DNA of 64,000 nucleotides, taken from the NCBI GenBank assembly GCA_021613535.1, contig CP075492.1, forward strand, positions 19,096,001 through 19,160,000, in the 5' to 3' direction. The stretch is from Adineta vaga. Its lineage: Eukaryota > Rotifera. The position numbers and the translations under genes are program-made. Shown in pieces: positions 43,701 through 55,524 of the stretch; positions within the stretch are counted from its first letter, which is position 1, and the number at the start of each line of letters is the position of its first letter. A model generated the notes under the pieces. The model did not search any database and had not been told where the DNA came from. It worked only from the letters and a program-made list of their open reading frames with translations.

Positions 43701-45566
43701 GACGTATATCATTTTTGCTTTCTACTTTAATCAACGTAATCTACAGAATAACATTATATATATATATAGTACTTTCAATAAAAAAAAAGAAGTATTTTGC
43801 ACAAAAGACACTTACACCAACAGGCCATGTAGTGGAAAAGTATTGGCCAACACGAGCAATATATGTAGCGATATTTTTTATCTTATCAAACTTTCCTAGT
43901 ATATCATGTGCCTCTTTCATATCTTTCAAACTCGGAGGTAAATCGATGAACCAAAAACCCATTTCTTTCATTTGACCTGTACTTGCACCCATATATTTAA
44001 AAGTTTTATTCAATAATTCAATTCCATTGAGCATTGCACTTTTTAATCTATGCTTGATATTTGAACTGGAAACACGTAGTCGTCGATTATCTTCGTCACG
44101 AAAATGCACGAGAAGAAATCGTTCTGCGCCACCAAATCTACATAGAAATTATTAGTTTTAATATCAATGAAGAAAAACCGAATGATTAAATAAATTTACT
44201 GAGGATTTCTTAAAGCTCGACTTCCAGTTGTAACTTCAAGTGGTTGAAAGATAATTTTTAGTGGTGTTAATGTACAAGTAGCAACTTTAAGTCGCTGTAT
44301 ATCTCGAACTAATATTGCTTGTTCATCCATATTCACATCTGCTTTGCTAGCTTTTTTTCTTGTTTCATTATAATCTCTGGCAGTTCGTGTTAAATCATAT
44401 CCATGATCGTTCCGTAATTGTTCAAGTGCATAACAACAGAAAGTATAACGGTCGTCGACATTCCATTTATTCCAGTTTAATTCTTGATCAGTTAGTTGTG
44501 CCCATTTATCTCGAAATACAAATCCAAGTGAAATAAGCATTTGTAAAGCATAACGATCTTGAAATGATGCATTTCTATAATTAAATGGGTCAGGTCTTTG
44601 ATTTTTATTATTCTCTGTTAACCAGTCCGATATTTTGAAAGTAGAAAAATTAATCTGATATCGGTCAGGACGATCCATTAGAAAATAAGAAAGAAACATC
44701 CAGGCTCTTTCTTTTGGTGGTATGAAATATAAAACCAAATCAGAACATTGTGGAATATCTTTGATAAAGTCAACATCTCGTTGATCACTACACAGTCTAA
44801 AAGAAATGAAAGAAAATAATTAAGTAACAAAAAAGAACAAAACAATAATCTAAATGTGATAATCGTACCGAACTGGTTTCTTATTTGGATTTTTAGCAGT
44901 TTTATCTTCGCCTTTGATTGGTTCCATCCGATAAACATTCGGTGCATATTTAAGTGGAAGTAAAACATAAATTCCATTTTCTGCATTGTCTTTGTTAACT
45001 AAAATATTCTTTTTCTGAATTGAAATAAATGGAATAACAATACGTATATCGTCAAATTCAATATGTAAAGTATCTGGTATTGATTTTGATGGTATAAACG
45101 AAAGTTGAACGATTTTACCATTGAATGAAACATGGGAATAAAATTGGTTATATGATCGAAGTGAACCAAATTGGCATGATGCAGAAAATGTTGCTCCTTG
45201 CTGGTGAACATCAGTCGTAGTTGCTTCTAATGAACGTGGCATAAGTAAATGCAGCGGATCCGAAAGAATATTAAACCAAACAGTTGATTTTTCATTCGGT
45301 AGCACTTGTGCAAGTTGATCACGAACTTTATTAGCCTCGTCACGTGCCAATGTAAAATTAATTGTATCATTTCCATTTTCACCACAATTGCTTATACCTT
45401 TCTTATCGAATCTTTTTGGACGCACAAAACTATAATATAAAATGAATATTTTTAAATAGAAAACAAAATCAAATAACAATACATACGTTTCGATATTGGA
45501 AGCAAGCTGTTCTCCAGCTCTCTTCGATGGTATATGTTTAAACTGACAGTGTACTGAGCCACTCAT
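40730..45566 (-). CDS. Cellular RNA-dependent RNA polymerase (RNAi type), 12 exons, one single-base frameshift
   Basis: Exons: 45566-45487, 45429-44869, 44796-44200, 44137-43816, 43740-43546, 43497-43332, 43273-43102, 43033-42867, 42810-42010, 41953-41873, 41808-41349, 41281-40730. Introns are 48 to 75 bp; about 1,384 aa. Family hallmarks in order: QMKEMGFWFIDLP, YIARVGQYFSTT, FTDGIGKISWGLA (about residue 557), IPSAYQIRVAGCKGMVAIDP, RNLFGVADETGELKYGECF, TGKVLVTKNPCLWPGDFR, then AGSDLDGDQYWV (about residue 805), the metal-binding DxDGD catalytic loop, then ALAVDSPKTG. Such enzymes make dsRNA for siRNA amplification. Between GDFRR and SVHNRKLE (about 42756) one base is missing, shifting frame just before the catalytic loop; all other junctions keep phase. 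It is a base-call error or a young null allele. After about residue 1000 a long unfamiliar extension follows. Confidence 0.85.
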
Positions 45567-46137
45567 ATCTATAAAGTAAAATTTATCTTATTTAAAAAAA
45601 GCAAAGAAAATTAAGTATTTTCAGCTGAAAGTGTTATATATACACTCACTGGGAAATTATTTTTTGAAGCAAAAGTGTTTTGTAATCTATATATATATAA
45701 AGAAGAAGAAAAAAACACCAATTTGCATATGTCACATCTCGAATTTTTTATGCGACAGACAAAGGAAAAATCCAACACACACCAGCACTCCACAGGTGTC
45801 ACCGCCGTTCTTTTTCTCTTTTTTTTGCTTAACAACACACCATGCATACCGCAAAAGAACTGCTATTGTTTTTGATTTTATTCAGAACACAAAAAAAACA
45901 GAATTCATAAAAAAACAATGTGAATTTCTTAAGTGTCTCTATCAATAATTTGTTGTATTGTATTTCTAATATTTCAGAAACGAACTCGAGTATGATTATA
46001 AAAGCATGACGCAGAGCATAGTTTATTTCCAGATATTACTATTACATGTAATTGTGCAACTGGGAAGAAATGGTTGCAAAGATAATAAACTCTTGTAGTA
46101 TGATACTTGAGAAAAAGAACCTTAGTGGGAAAATTTT
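45567..46137. other. 5' flank of RdRP gene; no other gene supported
   Basis: AT-rich. ORFs at 45611-45948 overlap on both strands with no features. Promoter presumed but not identified. Confidence 0.4.
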
Positions 46138-47297
46138 TGTGTACTCAAAAAGTAAGTACACTACTAGAATTGGTAAGCACGTGGATGGTGGATGTGGGTG
46201 TTCTTTCTTTTCTCAACCAAACCCACAGACCCTTGTTCCCTGCTGTAGAGGCCTGCAGGGTGAGACATTTTAGTAACTTGTAACCTGTCCTGCCCTGTTA
46301 AAGTTTTCGCAACCCATAACCTAACCTAACCTGCTCTGTTCTGCGTTCTTTTGAAAATAGAAAAATATATCAAGAACATCGCGAAGATGGATGTTGGTAT
46401 TCTCTTAGCTTATCCTCACCAGCACCTTTCCACTTCTTTCAAATATCTCTGACTAATTTTATTTTATTATCGGTTTCGAACTGATTTCAGAACTGTACCA
46501 ATACTTCAGTAATTATCGTGTCTATGAACGGATGAGCAGAGTACCAAACTGTTCAAGCAGTGCACTCAGTTTTCATCATATGAAATAAATTACCTGCCTT
46601 ATGCATATACCACCTATTTTCATCTTGTCCCTTACCATAAAACTTTACATAGATCAAGTTCTTATCTTTACTATTGTGCCAACACTTTATGAACGTTTCT
46701 GTAAACCTAGGAAACCACCTGAGAAACTATGGTGACGTTATCTACGTGGAACATCTTGACTGGCACTTCACCCAGGTCAACCTCACCCTCAACGTCATCC
46801 ACATTCCTTCCTCATGTTCCAACAAGTTCTCGACGTTATATCGTGACTGGGAAACCACCATACAAAGGGTGAAGACTTCACCTATCATAAAAGCACTTGG
46901 GTGAAATTTCACCCAGATCACTTATGTCACTCACATTCACCCTCAGGACTTGAGGACCTATGGGTACTCCTTTGAAAAAGAACTTGAAGACATAAGGGTA
47001 ATGCACATGAAGCACAGCAGACTGATATATCCTGTGAAAATGACGAAAAAAACATTTTGGCAAAAAATTCCTGTGCTCCTCCTCAGGGATGGTCTGGCCA
47101 GTTTTCAGTATTTTTACGAGAACTCAAGCAGTTCTTGACCGATCGGTCTCATCTTCGAACTCGCCTGAGATATTAATGAGGCTCAACTGTGTGGCAAATT
47201 TCAGCTCAATCGGACTCTCCTTTCGAAAGTTATCGGATAAACAGACGGCCGGACACACTGACCGATTTTAGTAGTGTACTCACTTTTTGAGTACACA
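46138..47297. mobile_element. 1.16-kb TIR element, family X (non-autonomous)
   Basis: The left end TGTGTACTCAAAAAGTAAG plus TACACTACTAGAATTGGT is an inverted match to the right end (CCGATTTTAGTAGTGTACTC plus ACTTTTTGAGTACACA) over about 40 bp. The right 230 bp match 29307-29540 inverted, and parts of four other copies. The interior (46.6-47.0 kb) is GC-richer than its flanks. It has a degraded TGTGGG patch near 46190-46230 and only short ORFs, with no transposase recognised. No clear TSD. Confidence 0.75.
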
Positions 47298-48356
47298 ACA
47301 AATTTATATTCTATGTTATTGCAGAAATTCACTTTAAATAACAATTATTTTCGAAAAATAATGATAAAAACATGCAAAATAAACATTTTCTCATAGAATA
47401 CAAAAGATCAATTTAACGAATGAAAACAAAGTAGATCAATTAATAATAGCTCTTTCTATGCAAGGAAATAGAATAATTAAAAAGATTAAAAGTTAAGCTA
47501 ATCAAATTTAATAAATAGAGAAAATAATAAGAGGAAACTGAAATATATTTTATCATCAAATAATACAAACTCAGGCTGGTGCAACTAATAGGCAAAAATA
47601 AAAAACAAACGATACTGTGTACAACATTTAAACGATTGTTTAAGTAAAATGAGTAAAAGCAGAGTTTTACCGATTATTCATTTTTTCACAACAATAACGT
47701 TACTAAAGTTTTATTTCTGTCGTCTTCCACATTTTTCTTAGTCGACATTTCTACATTCTAATAGTCAGAAATACTGTTATAAAGTACAGCGTAGTCCAAA
47801 AATGATACAATTCAAGCATGAATTAACTCGTTGAATGTTTATTTCATTCTCACTTAGAAACTATATTTTGTTAATTGAGATTTCTATTTATTCAGTTACA
47901 GAATTAAGCATATGTAGAGAAATTTCTTCACCTTAAAAAGCCATGAAGCTGTCCTAATCTTACAATATATTAACTGTTAAACTTTATAAAGTTGATCTCA
48001 TTCTATTGATTATTATATACATTTAATAGAGTTTCCTAGTTATGAATTTCGTCAATACATTAAAATAAAAATGAAATCTTTTAAACATAAATAACTATTC
48101 AATAAAAAGTCGATTTTTCACTTATTAATATTTTATTTTAAAATAAAAACTGTGTAGTGTCAATAAGATTGAAATATATTTTTTAGATAGTGATCACAAT
48201 ATATATTGTTCGGAAAAAAAAAGAATTTTTATTAAAGCCCATCGGGTCGAAAAATTTTCGGACTCGAACTCGATTGAGTTCGGCTCCTACTCGATGGACT
48301 CTAATTTTTATTGATAATAATGTACATATATATATATTAATAAATATGAATAGTTA
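47298..48356. other. No gene seen
   Basis: AT-rich. A small inverted patch (GGACTCGAACTCGATTGAGTTCGGCTCC) lies near 48260. Otherwise it is 3' flank of the fusion gene. Confidence 0.45.
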
Positions 48357-50744
48357 TTAATCAGATCTATCTAATACAATTTCAGCTGCCATTGCTAAAC
48401 GATTTAAATAATTGCTAAGAGTATAATTTCTTATTGTTTGATTAACAATTTGAATTTCCATATGTGCATAGAAAAATGTAACTAAATTAACATATGGTAA
48501 ATCGGAATAATTAACACATATATAAAATATAGATGAACTAAATGCACGACATAAACCTTGTTTAACAACTTCATTTCCTGATTTTCCATAAACAATTGGA
48601 TCTAATGTTGGCGGAGGAATATTATAAGGTTCATGAGTAACATGTGTTGAATATCTTAAAAAAGCATTTTCCATTTCACTATCTAAATGATGAAACCAAT
48701 ATTTATTATATTCAATTTCTGAAGGATTTCCTCTTTCCAAATATGTTCCAAGTTGACACATCCAACAAAAATTTGGTTGATATTGTTCTGATAATTGTGA
48801 TAAATGATCTTCATAACATAATTCTTTTGATTGATAAAACCATTGACGAAATGATGAAAATGTTGATAAAGCAAATGTAACTGGTTGTGTAACCATATAA
48901 TGTCTATCATATATTCCATCACCTAACATTGCATTTACTGAACTAGTCCACATATCACCTTGAAATGTATTTGATGAAGCTAAAATAATTTTACCTTGAC
49001 GAAAAATAACATCTGGTGTAACTGGTGTATGAAAAACACAATCACTATCTATTGTAACAACATAATTTGCAGTAGAATGTCGATCAATATTTAAATAACT
49101 ATATTGATTAAAAACTCGTGCAGTCATACATGGTAAATGTTCAAATGCAATAATATAATGATGAGTTGGTTTTATTGGAAGAAGTTTATTTACTATAGAT
49201 TGATCTCCATGATCAAGTACAATAATAATTGATCCAAGAAAACGTGGCCAAAATAATTCAATACTTTCAAATAAATATTTCATTTCAACAAATCCATGAC
49301 ATCCACTACGAAAATATAAATCAATTGAAGGTGGATTTTGACCCCATGCTACTTCTAATACACGATTTATAAATTCTCCTGTATTTTCACCAAAATTTGT
49401 TTGTCGTGGATAATTCCATTTAACTCTATTTGAATTTATTTTACAACAATGACGTTTGCATATTTTCCATATTGATGCATTTCTATATAAACAATTATTT
49501 GGAAGTTGAAATTTTGTTGTATTTTTAATAAGAATTCCAGGTGAAATATTATGTTTACGTTTAAATAATGTTGTTACTGGCAAATATGATTTATAAATTT
49601 GTTTACCTTTGATTTTATCTTCAAGAGTAATTGTTGGAAATTTTTTATTTATAAAATCATAATTCATAGGTAGATTTATTTCATTTCCATTAAGAAGTTC
49701 ATTCAATGGAGTATTTAAATCTTTATATTGAAAATCAGCAATAAATAATGCCGAAATAATTAAAATGAAAATGAAAATCATTTTTGAAAAATATTTTGTT
49801 GATTGACAACATAACCATTCAATAAATATAACAAATAATCCACTTATTGAACAACCTATATTAAGTGTAAATTCTATGAATATTTCACTAAGAATTATCA
49901 TTAAAATTTTATTCATATTATTAATAAACATACTATATATTGATGATAATTGTTTATCAAGCATAATTGATGATATATTTAATAAAAATGGTAATATACA
50001 AGTGAATATAATAATAATAATTGATGTCAATTCAAAAGTAGATATACAATCAAAATCGGATGATGATATTTTTAAATTACTCATAATATATGTAAGAAGA
50101 ATAAGTATAGGTAAAGAAATTAAATTATTATAATAAAATATTCCAATTGATCCAATATCTTTTATAATTTGTAAATCATTTAATTTTTTTATATAAATAT
50201 TATATATACATGTACTTATTACATTAATATATAACCATATATAACCTTGCCAATTAAATGTTAAATCATATTTCGTATAAAATATTATGCCTAAAACCAT
50301 ACTAATTAATGTAATTATTGATAAATTTTTCATTTTATTATTATTTAACATAATATATTCTAATATAATTATAAATAAACTTGATAAATTACACATTACA
50401 ATAATAGTTGATATACTAACATATAATAATGACGATAAATTTGATATATGAATTATTAAAAATAAGAAAACTATAGGTATACATTGTTTAATAATATTGA
50501 AATTTAGTAATGATATTTTTCGAAATATATGTGGAAATAAACAAAAAATTAATAATAAAAGAATAAGAGTTACCATATTTTGCATAATTAAAAGTATAGT
50601 AACATATGGAAATGATTTAATTGCAAGTTTATTTAATATCATTAATGATATTTTAGATATACAATAGATTATTAATGTAACTATTGTTTTAATTTTGTAA
50701 TTATTAATTATAATATTTTTCTCGAGTTCTTTCTCAAATAACAT
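48357..50744 (-). CDS. Fusion: nucleotide-sugar-transporter-like (DMT/TPT) domain + glycosyltransferase domain
   Basis: A single uninterrupted 795-codon frame. Residues about 20-320 hold nine to ten TM helices in a drug/metabolite-transporter pattern (SLMILNKLAIKSFPYVTILL; LSIITLISMVLGIIFY; WQGYIWLYINVISTCIYNIY; GIFYYNNLISLPILILL), as in GDP-sugar/UDP-sugar transporters. A further TM (about 322-342) leads to a luminal region. From about residue 440 a soluble domain reads EFINRVLEVAWGQNPPSIDL, IIIVLDHGD, YVVTIDSDCVFHTPVTPD (DSD at about 566, a DxD metal/nucleotide-sugar motif) and FCWMCQLGTYLE, typical of GT-A glycosyltransferases. Inference: a Golgi enzyme that imports its own donor sugar. 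The donor is unknown. No introns, unlike most neighbours. It diverges from the gene at 53164. Confidence 0.75.
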   Translation of the reverse strand: MLFEKELEKNIIINNYKIKTIVTLIIYCISKISLMILNKLAIKSFPYVTILLIMQNMVTLILLLLIFCLFPHIFRKISLLNFNIIKQCIPIVFLFLIIHISNLSSLLYVSISTIIVMCNLSSLFIIILEYIMLNNNKMKNLSIITLISMVLGIIFYTKYDLTFNWQGYIWLYINVISTCIYNIYIKKLNDLQIIKDIGSIGIFYYNNLISLPILILLTYIMSNLKISSSDFDCISTFELTSIIIIIFTCILPFLLNISSIMLDKQLSSIYSMFINNMNKILMIILSEIFIEFTLNIGCSISGLFVIFIEWLCCQSTKYFSKMIFIFILIISALFIADFQYKDLNTPLNELLNGNEINLPMNYDFINKKFPTITLEDKIKGKQIYKSYLPVTTLFKRKHNISPGILIKNTTKFQLPNNCLYRNASIWKICKRHCCKINSNRVKWNYPRQTNFGENTGEFINRVLEVAWGQNPPSIDLYFRSGCHGFVEMKYLFESIELFWPRFLGSIIIVLDHGDQSIVNKLLPIKPTHHYIIAFEHLPCMTARVFNQYSYLNIDRHSTANYVVTIDSDCVFHTPVTPDVIFRQGKIILASSNTFQGDMWTSSVNAMLGDGIYDRHYMVTQPVTFALSTFSSFRQWFYQSKELCYEDHLSQLSEQYQPNFCWMCQLGTYLERGNPSEIEYNKYWFHHLDSEMENAFLRYSTHVTHEPYNIPPPTLDPIVYGKSGNEVVKQGLCRAFSSSIFYICVNYSDLPYVNLVTFFYAHMEIQIVNQTIRNYTLSNYLNRLAMAAEIVLDRSD

Positions 50745-53163
50745 GATTTATTATACTGAAATTTATTAAAAGAAATTCTAGAATAATTAATTTATAAAAT
50801 AAAAATCAGAAATACATAATATAGATGAAAAAAGAAGAATCAATCACAAAATAAGGTTACTGTTTATATCAGAACTTGTCATTTTTATATATTCAGTCAA
50901 TATTACTAATGAAAGAAATATTACTATATTTTCACGATAGATTTTAACAGAATGCCGTAATCTATCTCAAGGAGAAGAGGAAGATCATAGTTTTCGAATT
51001 TTGACCTAAAACTTTTTGTAGAGATTGATCTTTGTAAGAATAGTTTATTATGAAATTTTCAGATATTCTCATTCTTCATATCCTACGATAGAACTATAGT
51101 AAAAATCCTGATTTTAAATCACTCAAATACAAGAATAGATTCGATGTTCTTATTTCAAGATAAGAAGAATAAAGAGATCGAATTCTATACAAAATTTAAG
51201 GACAAAATTCAAAAATCAATTTCTCACATGTCCGCAAGAGCGTAGTAGTGTAGAAATCATTAACTCATTAAAAGTTTCAAAATTATAAAAATTCATAATT
51301 TGAGTACTCTTCTCATCTTTCTTCTCCTATCACTCAATGAATAGTTTAAAACTCGAGTAGAATCTTCGAATTTGACATGTATGACAAAATCATTTCAGAT
51401 AATCAAAATCCTATTCACAAAAAAAAGCTTTTATCAATGATATTGCTAACTTTCTGAATACCGGGTAATTTTTACATTCTGTATGAACATGGAATACATT
51501 TGAAAAATCACTCACTCTTGCGTTCAATCATAGTTAATCAGTTGTATACACGTGATATAGTCTATCGAAATGAAAGAACAAAAAAAGAATTCTTTCGTTC
51601 TGCTTGTCTTCAGCCTGAAGACAGTGGTATCTAACAGGTGTAAGCAATCAGTGAAAATAAAAGAAAAATAATATTTAGAAAAATAGATTTCAGTAATGAT
51701 ATTGGTTAAGAATAATTGAAAATCTTATCGATTGTGAATAATTGGGAATTTCAATTCATTATGGAATATGAATAGAAACAATCATAGGACAGATATTTTA
51801 TGATGAATCAGGGAAATGGATTAGGAAAGAATTGGAAGGATACAATTCGATGATTTCTATGCGAGAATACTGGTTCGTTTTCAAGTAATATTCCTGGTGA
51901 GTTCTGTGGATTAATCATAGAAAATCCCAAAAAGGATAATTATTCTTAGGTTTTAGTCTCTATCATAGTAACCATCGAGAAATTGAATTAACATTATTTT
52001 GACCTAAACTTCGGCCTACAAATAAATCTATTTTTTTTCAAGGATACCACCAAAATTTTAGTTCGTTAGAACGTTTTCTTTTGGAGATATTAAAGTTTCA
52101 GAAAACGGAAAATTCTAGCATTCATCGTAGGATATGAATCATTTTTTGAACTTTACCAACTATGGAAGAAAATATTCTATTGATCTGAAATTTACAGAGA
52201 ATCTACTCATAAAGAGATTTATTTCTAGACAAAAGTTCACATCGAAATACTGTCAGTCGATTTCTCGACATTTACTATGCAAGAGGTTAAAACCTAAAAT
52301 CAATTACTCTTTTTGGAATGTTTCATAACTCACTGGGATCTACCATATGCATAGAATTCAAATTGAAAAGACATTAGACATTAAAAACATTTTCTCGTTA
52401 GTACAGGAAAAATGTTTTCTTTATTTTGCTTTGGAAAAAAGAAGTAAGTACAAAACTTTAATAAATTAAAACAAAATGAAATAGAATATATATATATATA
52501 TAGCTTACGTAATTTTTCAATTAATTTATTAAGAAATAATTCTGAAAATATTTTAATTCATAGTAACATTTGCAATGTATATTGTTGAAGTGAAAAATGA
52601 ATAAGAAATTTAAAACATTATAATTGCTGTTACTTTACTCGGTAAAAGTAAAATATACATACTTTATATTTACCGAATAAAGTAAACTTCTTAAAGTCAA
52701 TACAAATTATCATCGTATAACTGAACAACATACCTATTCATTAGTGTTATAGGGGCAATTTTATCGATTCCTGTTTCTGTTGAACGAAAGAAAAAAATCA
52801 TTACTCGCGTTCTCACAGTTCCTTATCGGAAGAAAAAAAATTCTTCTTCTAACTATAAGTAAATGTATCAATTAATGCATAGAATGAGTTTCATATCATT
52901 TTTTCCCGTAGAAACTAAAAAATATTCAATTTTTCTTATTTCGAATAAGTTCACAAATACAAAAAAAAATTTATATGAAGAATTAAAAATTTGTTCTTTT
53001 GTCTCATCGATTTATGCTTCAAATTGTAAGATTTCCGAAAATTCATTTTTCTGTTTTTTTTTCTATTAGATTTTAGTATATGTGTTATAAACGTTTTCTT
53101 TATTAAATTTATTGAATAGATACTCATATTTCAATTAGACTGATTAATATTATTATCAAAATA
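50745..53163. other. Long intergenic region between divergent glycosylation genes; no gene supported
   Basis: 2.4 kb, very AT-rich, with ORFs under 70 codons. TTTTGACCTAAAACTT (about 51000) and TTTTGACCTAAACTTCGG (about 52000) recur, hinting at a decayed direct repeat. A short (TA)n run lies near 52490. It must contain both promoters. Confidence 0.45.
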
Positions 53164-54939
53164 ATGATTGAATATAAATACATTTCTCGTATATTATATA
53201 TGTATATTCTATTAGTTGTAATGGTAGGAATCTATGTAATAATTATATTCGTTGTCAATTGGCATCATAAAATTGATCATTTACCATTTTTCTATGTTAA
53301 TCATGAAACATCAATAAAACGAATGCCTATTCGTTCTGCAAATTTAATATATTATCGAGATTCTCGTTATTATAATGAATGTCGATTATTATATCCAAGT
53401 AAAACAAATGAATGTGATATGAATCCACTTTTATATTATTTTAGTAAATATGATTATATCGAGAAAACTAATGATTATATAATAGATGATAATACAAATC
53501 AATATCTCAAACCATTATCATATTCAGAAGAAAATTTTCGACATGCTTCATATCCAATATTATGGTTGGATGTTTTTGGTGATGTTCATTGGAATGAACC
53601 AGCTGAACGTCAAATGTATGAATTTCTTATTGATAAACAATTTCCAAAATCTCCTAATATTTACGATGATAAATATAAAATAGAAGATTATATTAATGAT
53701 TGTGAATCTCGTCATCTTATTTTATTGGAACAATGGACAAGTGGTGGATTTTTCAGTCGTGTTAATTGTTTTATTGAACAATTTGGACAAACATTATATA
53801 GTCCATTTATGGCAATATTACTTCCAAGAAAATTTAATATGGGATCAGCTGGAAAAGAAGATTTTTTAAATGAAGGTATTCTTGGATATTATGCTCCAAT
53901 GTCTCTATGTTCAACATATATGTCATTTGAAAGAATGAAAAATATTAGTGAAAATGTACGAATATCAACAGAAAATCATGAAAATTTTGTTAAAATCGAA
54001 ACATTTGAACAACTTCGAAAAATAAATTCATCGCAAAAATATTTATGGTTAGAAGATCAATGGAAATTTGGATATGAACATATACCACATCGTAAATGGA
54101 TATTTGATCGAATGTCATATAAATCAAAAATGTTTGTTTATTATAATTCATCTATTGATATTCTTATGAATCATACATTTGAACATATTTATTATGATCC
54201 AAATATAAAATTTGATCTTAAGAAATGGCAACCACGAAATTTACCTCCTGGTAATTCTACAATTCATCTTAATTATAATTATACAATAACATGGAAAGAT
54301 AAAGTATTTACTTCATTTTTAAGATATATGTTTACACTTTTCTTTCATCAATTTGCTCCAAGAATTGAAGCATCAAAAAATCTTTTAACAAAATATTGGT
54401 CAAGTTACTTAGCTGATAAAAAACATCAATCATATGAATATGCTTTATCTTCTATGGCTGTTGTTTATGCACGTCGTGGAGATCATGCACTTGACGATCC
54501 ATTTTATAGAAAATTTGGAAAATGGAGAGGTATATCATTATTTATCAAAAATATTTATAATGAAGAAAAAAACTTAAATAAGACTTTTTCATCAATATTT
54601 TTTCTAAGTGATGATCCAAATTTTGTTAATTCAGCTATTGAATTTTCATCGAAATATTCATTAAGTTTAAATGAAAGATTTGCACGAAAATATCTTTTTG
54701 GTCGTGATGTTATTTATAATATTTATGCACCAGACACTTGTCGAAAGCCACTTAGTCGATTTGATTTTGATCAATATTTAGTTAATGTTCATTTAATAAT
54801 TCGTCATTCAACACTCATTGTCACGCAAATATTATCAAATCTTGGCACTTATTTAGAAGCATTTCTTTATGCTGAAAAACAATTATTACCAAATCATCAA
54901 ACTAATACACGAATTAAATATGTAAAAGATAATTTTTAA
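53164..54939 (+). CDS. Type II membrane glycosyltransferase, fucosyltransferase-like
   Basis: 591-aa single-exon frame. A short cytosolic tail and one TM (YMYILLVVMVGIYVIIIFVV, about residues 13-34) give Golgi type II topology. The luminal part has LLEQWTSGGFFSRVNCFIEQ (about 182), SMAVVYARRGDHALDD (about 432) and SSIFFLSDDPNFVNSAIEF (about 475), then RHSTLIVTQILSNLGTYLEA. The R-R-x-D and SDDP pair resembles the alpha1,6-fucosyltransferase (FUT8/GT23) and O-fucosyltransferase superfamily, where these contact GDP-fucose. Sequence identity looks low, so acceptor and even donor are inferences. Several N-glycosylation sites (NSS, NHT, NYT, NKT). Divergent from the transporter-glycosyltransferase fusion 2.4 kb away. 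Confidence 0.72.
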   Translation: MIEYKYISRILYMYILLVVMVGIYVIIIFVVNWHHKIDHLPFFYVNHETSIKRMPIRSANLIYYRDSRYYNECRLLYPSKTNECDMNPLLYYFSKYDYIEKTNDYIIDDNTNQYLKPLSYSEENFRHASYPILWLDVFGDVHWNEPAERQMYEFLIDKQFPKSPNIYDDKYKIEDYINDCESRHLILLEQWTSGGFFSRVNCFIEQFGQTLYSPFMAILLPRKFNMGSAGKEDFLNEGILGYYAPMSLCSTYMSFERMKNISENVRISTENHENFVKIETFEQLRKINSSQKYLWLEDQWKFGYEHIPHRKWIFDRMSYKSKMFVYYNSSIDILMNHTFEHIYYDPNIKFDLKKWQPRNLPPGNSTIHLNYNYTITWKDKVFTSFLRYMFTLFFHQFAPRIEASKNLLTKYWSSYLADKKHQSYEYALSSMAVVYARRGDHALDDPFYRKFGKWRGISLFIKNIYNEEKNLNKTFSSIFFLSDDPNFVNSAIEFSSKYSLSLNERFARKYLFGRDVIYNIYAPDTCRKPLSRFDFDQYLVNVHLIIRHSTLIVTQILSNLGTYLEAFLYAEKQLLPNHQTNTRIKYVKDNF

Positions 54940-55337
54940 ATAGTTAAAAAGTAGACACATGTATATCTTAAAATTAGAGTTGTCTTATTCATATAAAGGT
55001 TCTTGTTCTATCAATTTTCTCAACTGTATGAAAGGTCATATGAATAAAAAAAAACGATTTCGTGTCCGAGTCAAATTTCAAATGTTAAATTTATTATTCA
55101 TAATTCTAGTTGTAGTGAGTGTTGAGGATGAAAATCACTCGACTATAACTGACGGCGAACAGTGGGTATAGAAGCTAAAATTGACCAGTTAGATTGAAAG
55201 ATTCCAAAAATTATAATTTACTATATTTTTTTATATATATTTAGTCGTATATTATGGTTTGAGTAGTTTACTTTAAGTTTTACTATCAATATATGAGTAT
55301 GTATTTCTATCGTTTCTCATCAGTAAATAAAAACCTG
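54940..55337. other. No gene seen
   Basis: 3' flank of the fucosyltransferase-like gene. A 70-aa ORF has no support. Confidence 0.4.
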
Positions 55338-55405
55338 TATGAGGGTGTGGGCGTGGGCAAAGAAGAGAGACACCCAGCTATACCCACACCCACACCCACC
55401 CTCAA
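55338..55405. repeat. TGTGGG palindrome TP17
   Basis: A TATGAGGGTGTGGGCGTGGG arm, spacer CAAAGAAGAGAGACACCCAG, then ACCCACACCCACACCC..CTCAAG. Confidence 0.9.
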
Positions 55406-55524
55406 GAATGGTCCGGCCCGTTAATGCATCGATGGGAGTGAAGTTTATTTGAATAATATCAATAAGTTGAACAAAATAGTATGAACGACCAATTTAACAA
55501 ATGAAAATTCTGTTTCTTTTTTAG

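Noticed and set aside
40730-45566. Viral RNA polymerase insertion
   Set aside because: The DLDGD loop, multi-exon structure and flanking motifs are of the cellular RNAi RdRP family, not of RNA viruses.
46300-46345. CCTAACCTAACC-type run resembling other telomere repeats
   Set aside because: Only two imperfect units within a family X element; local low complexity.
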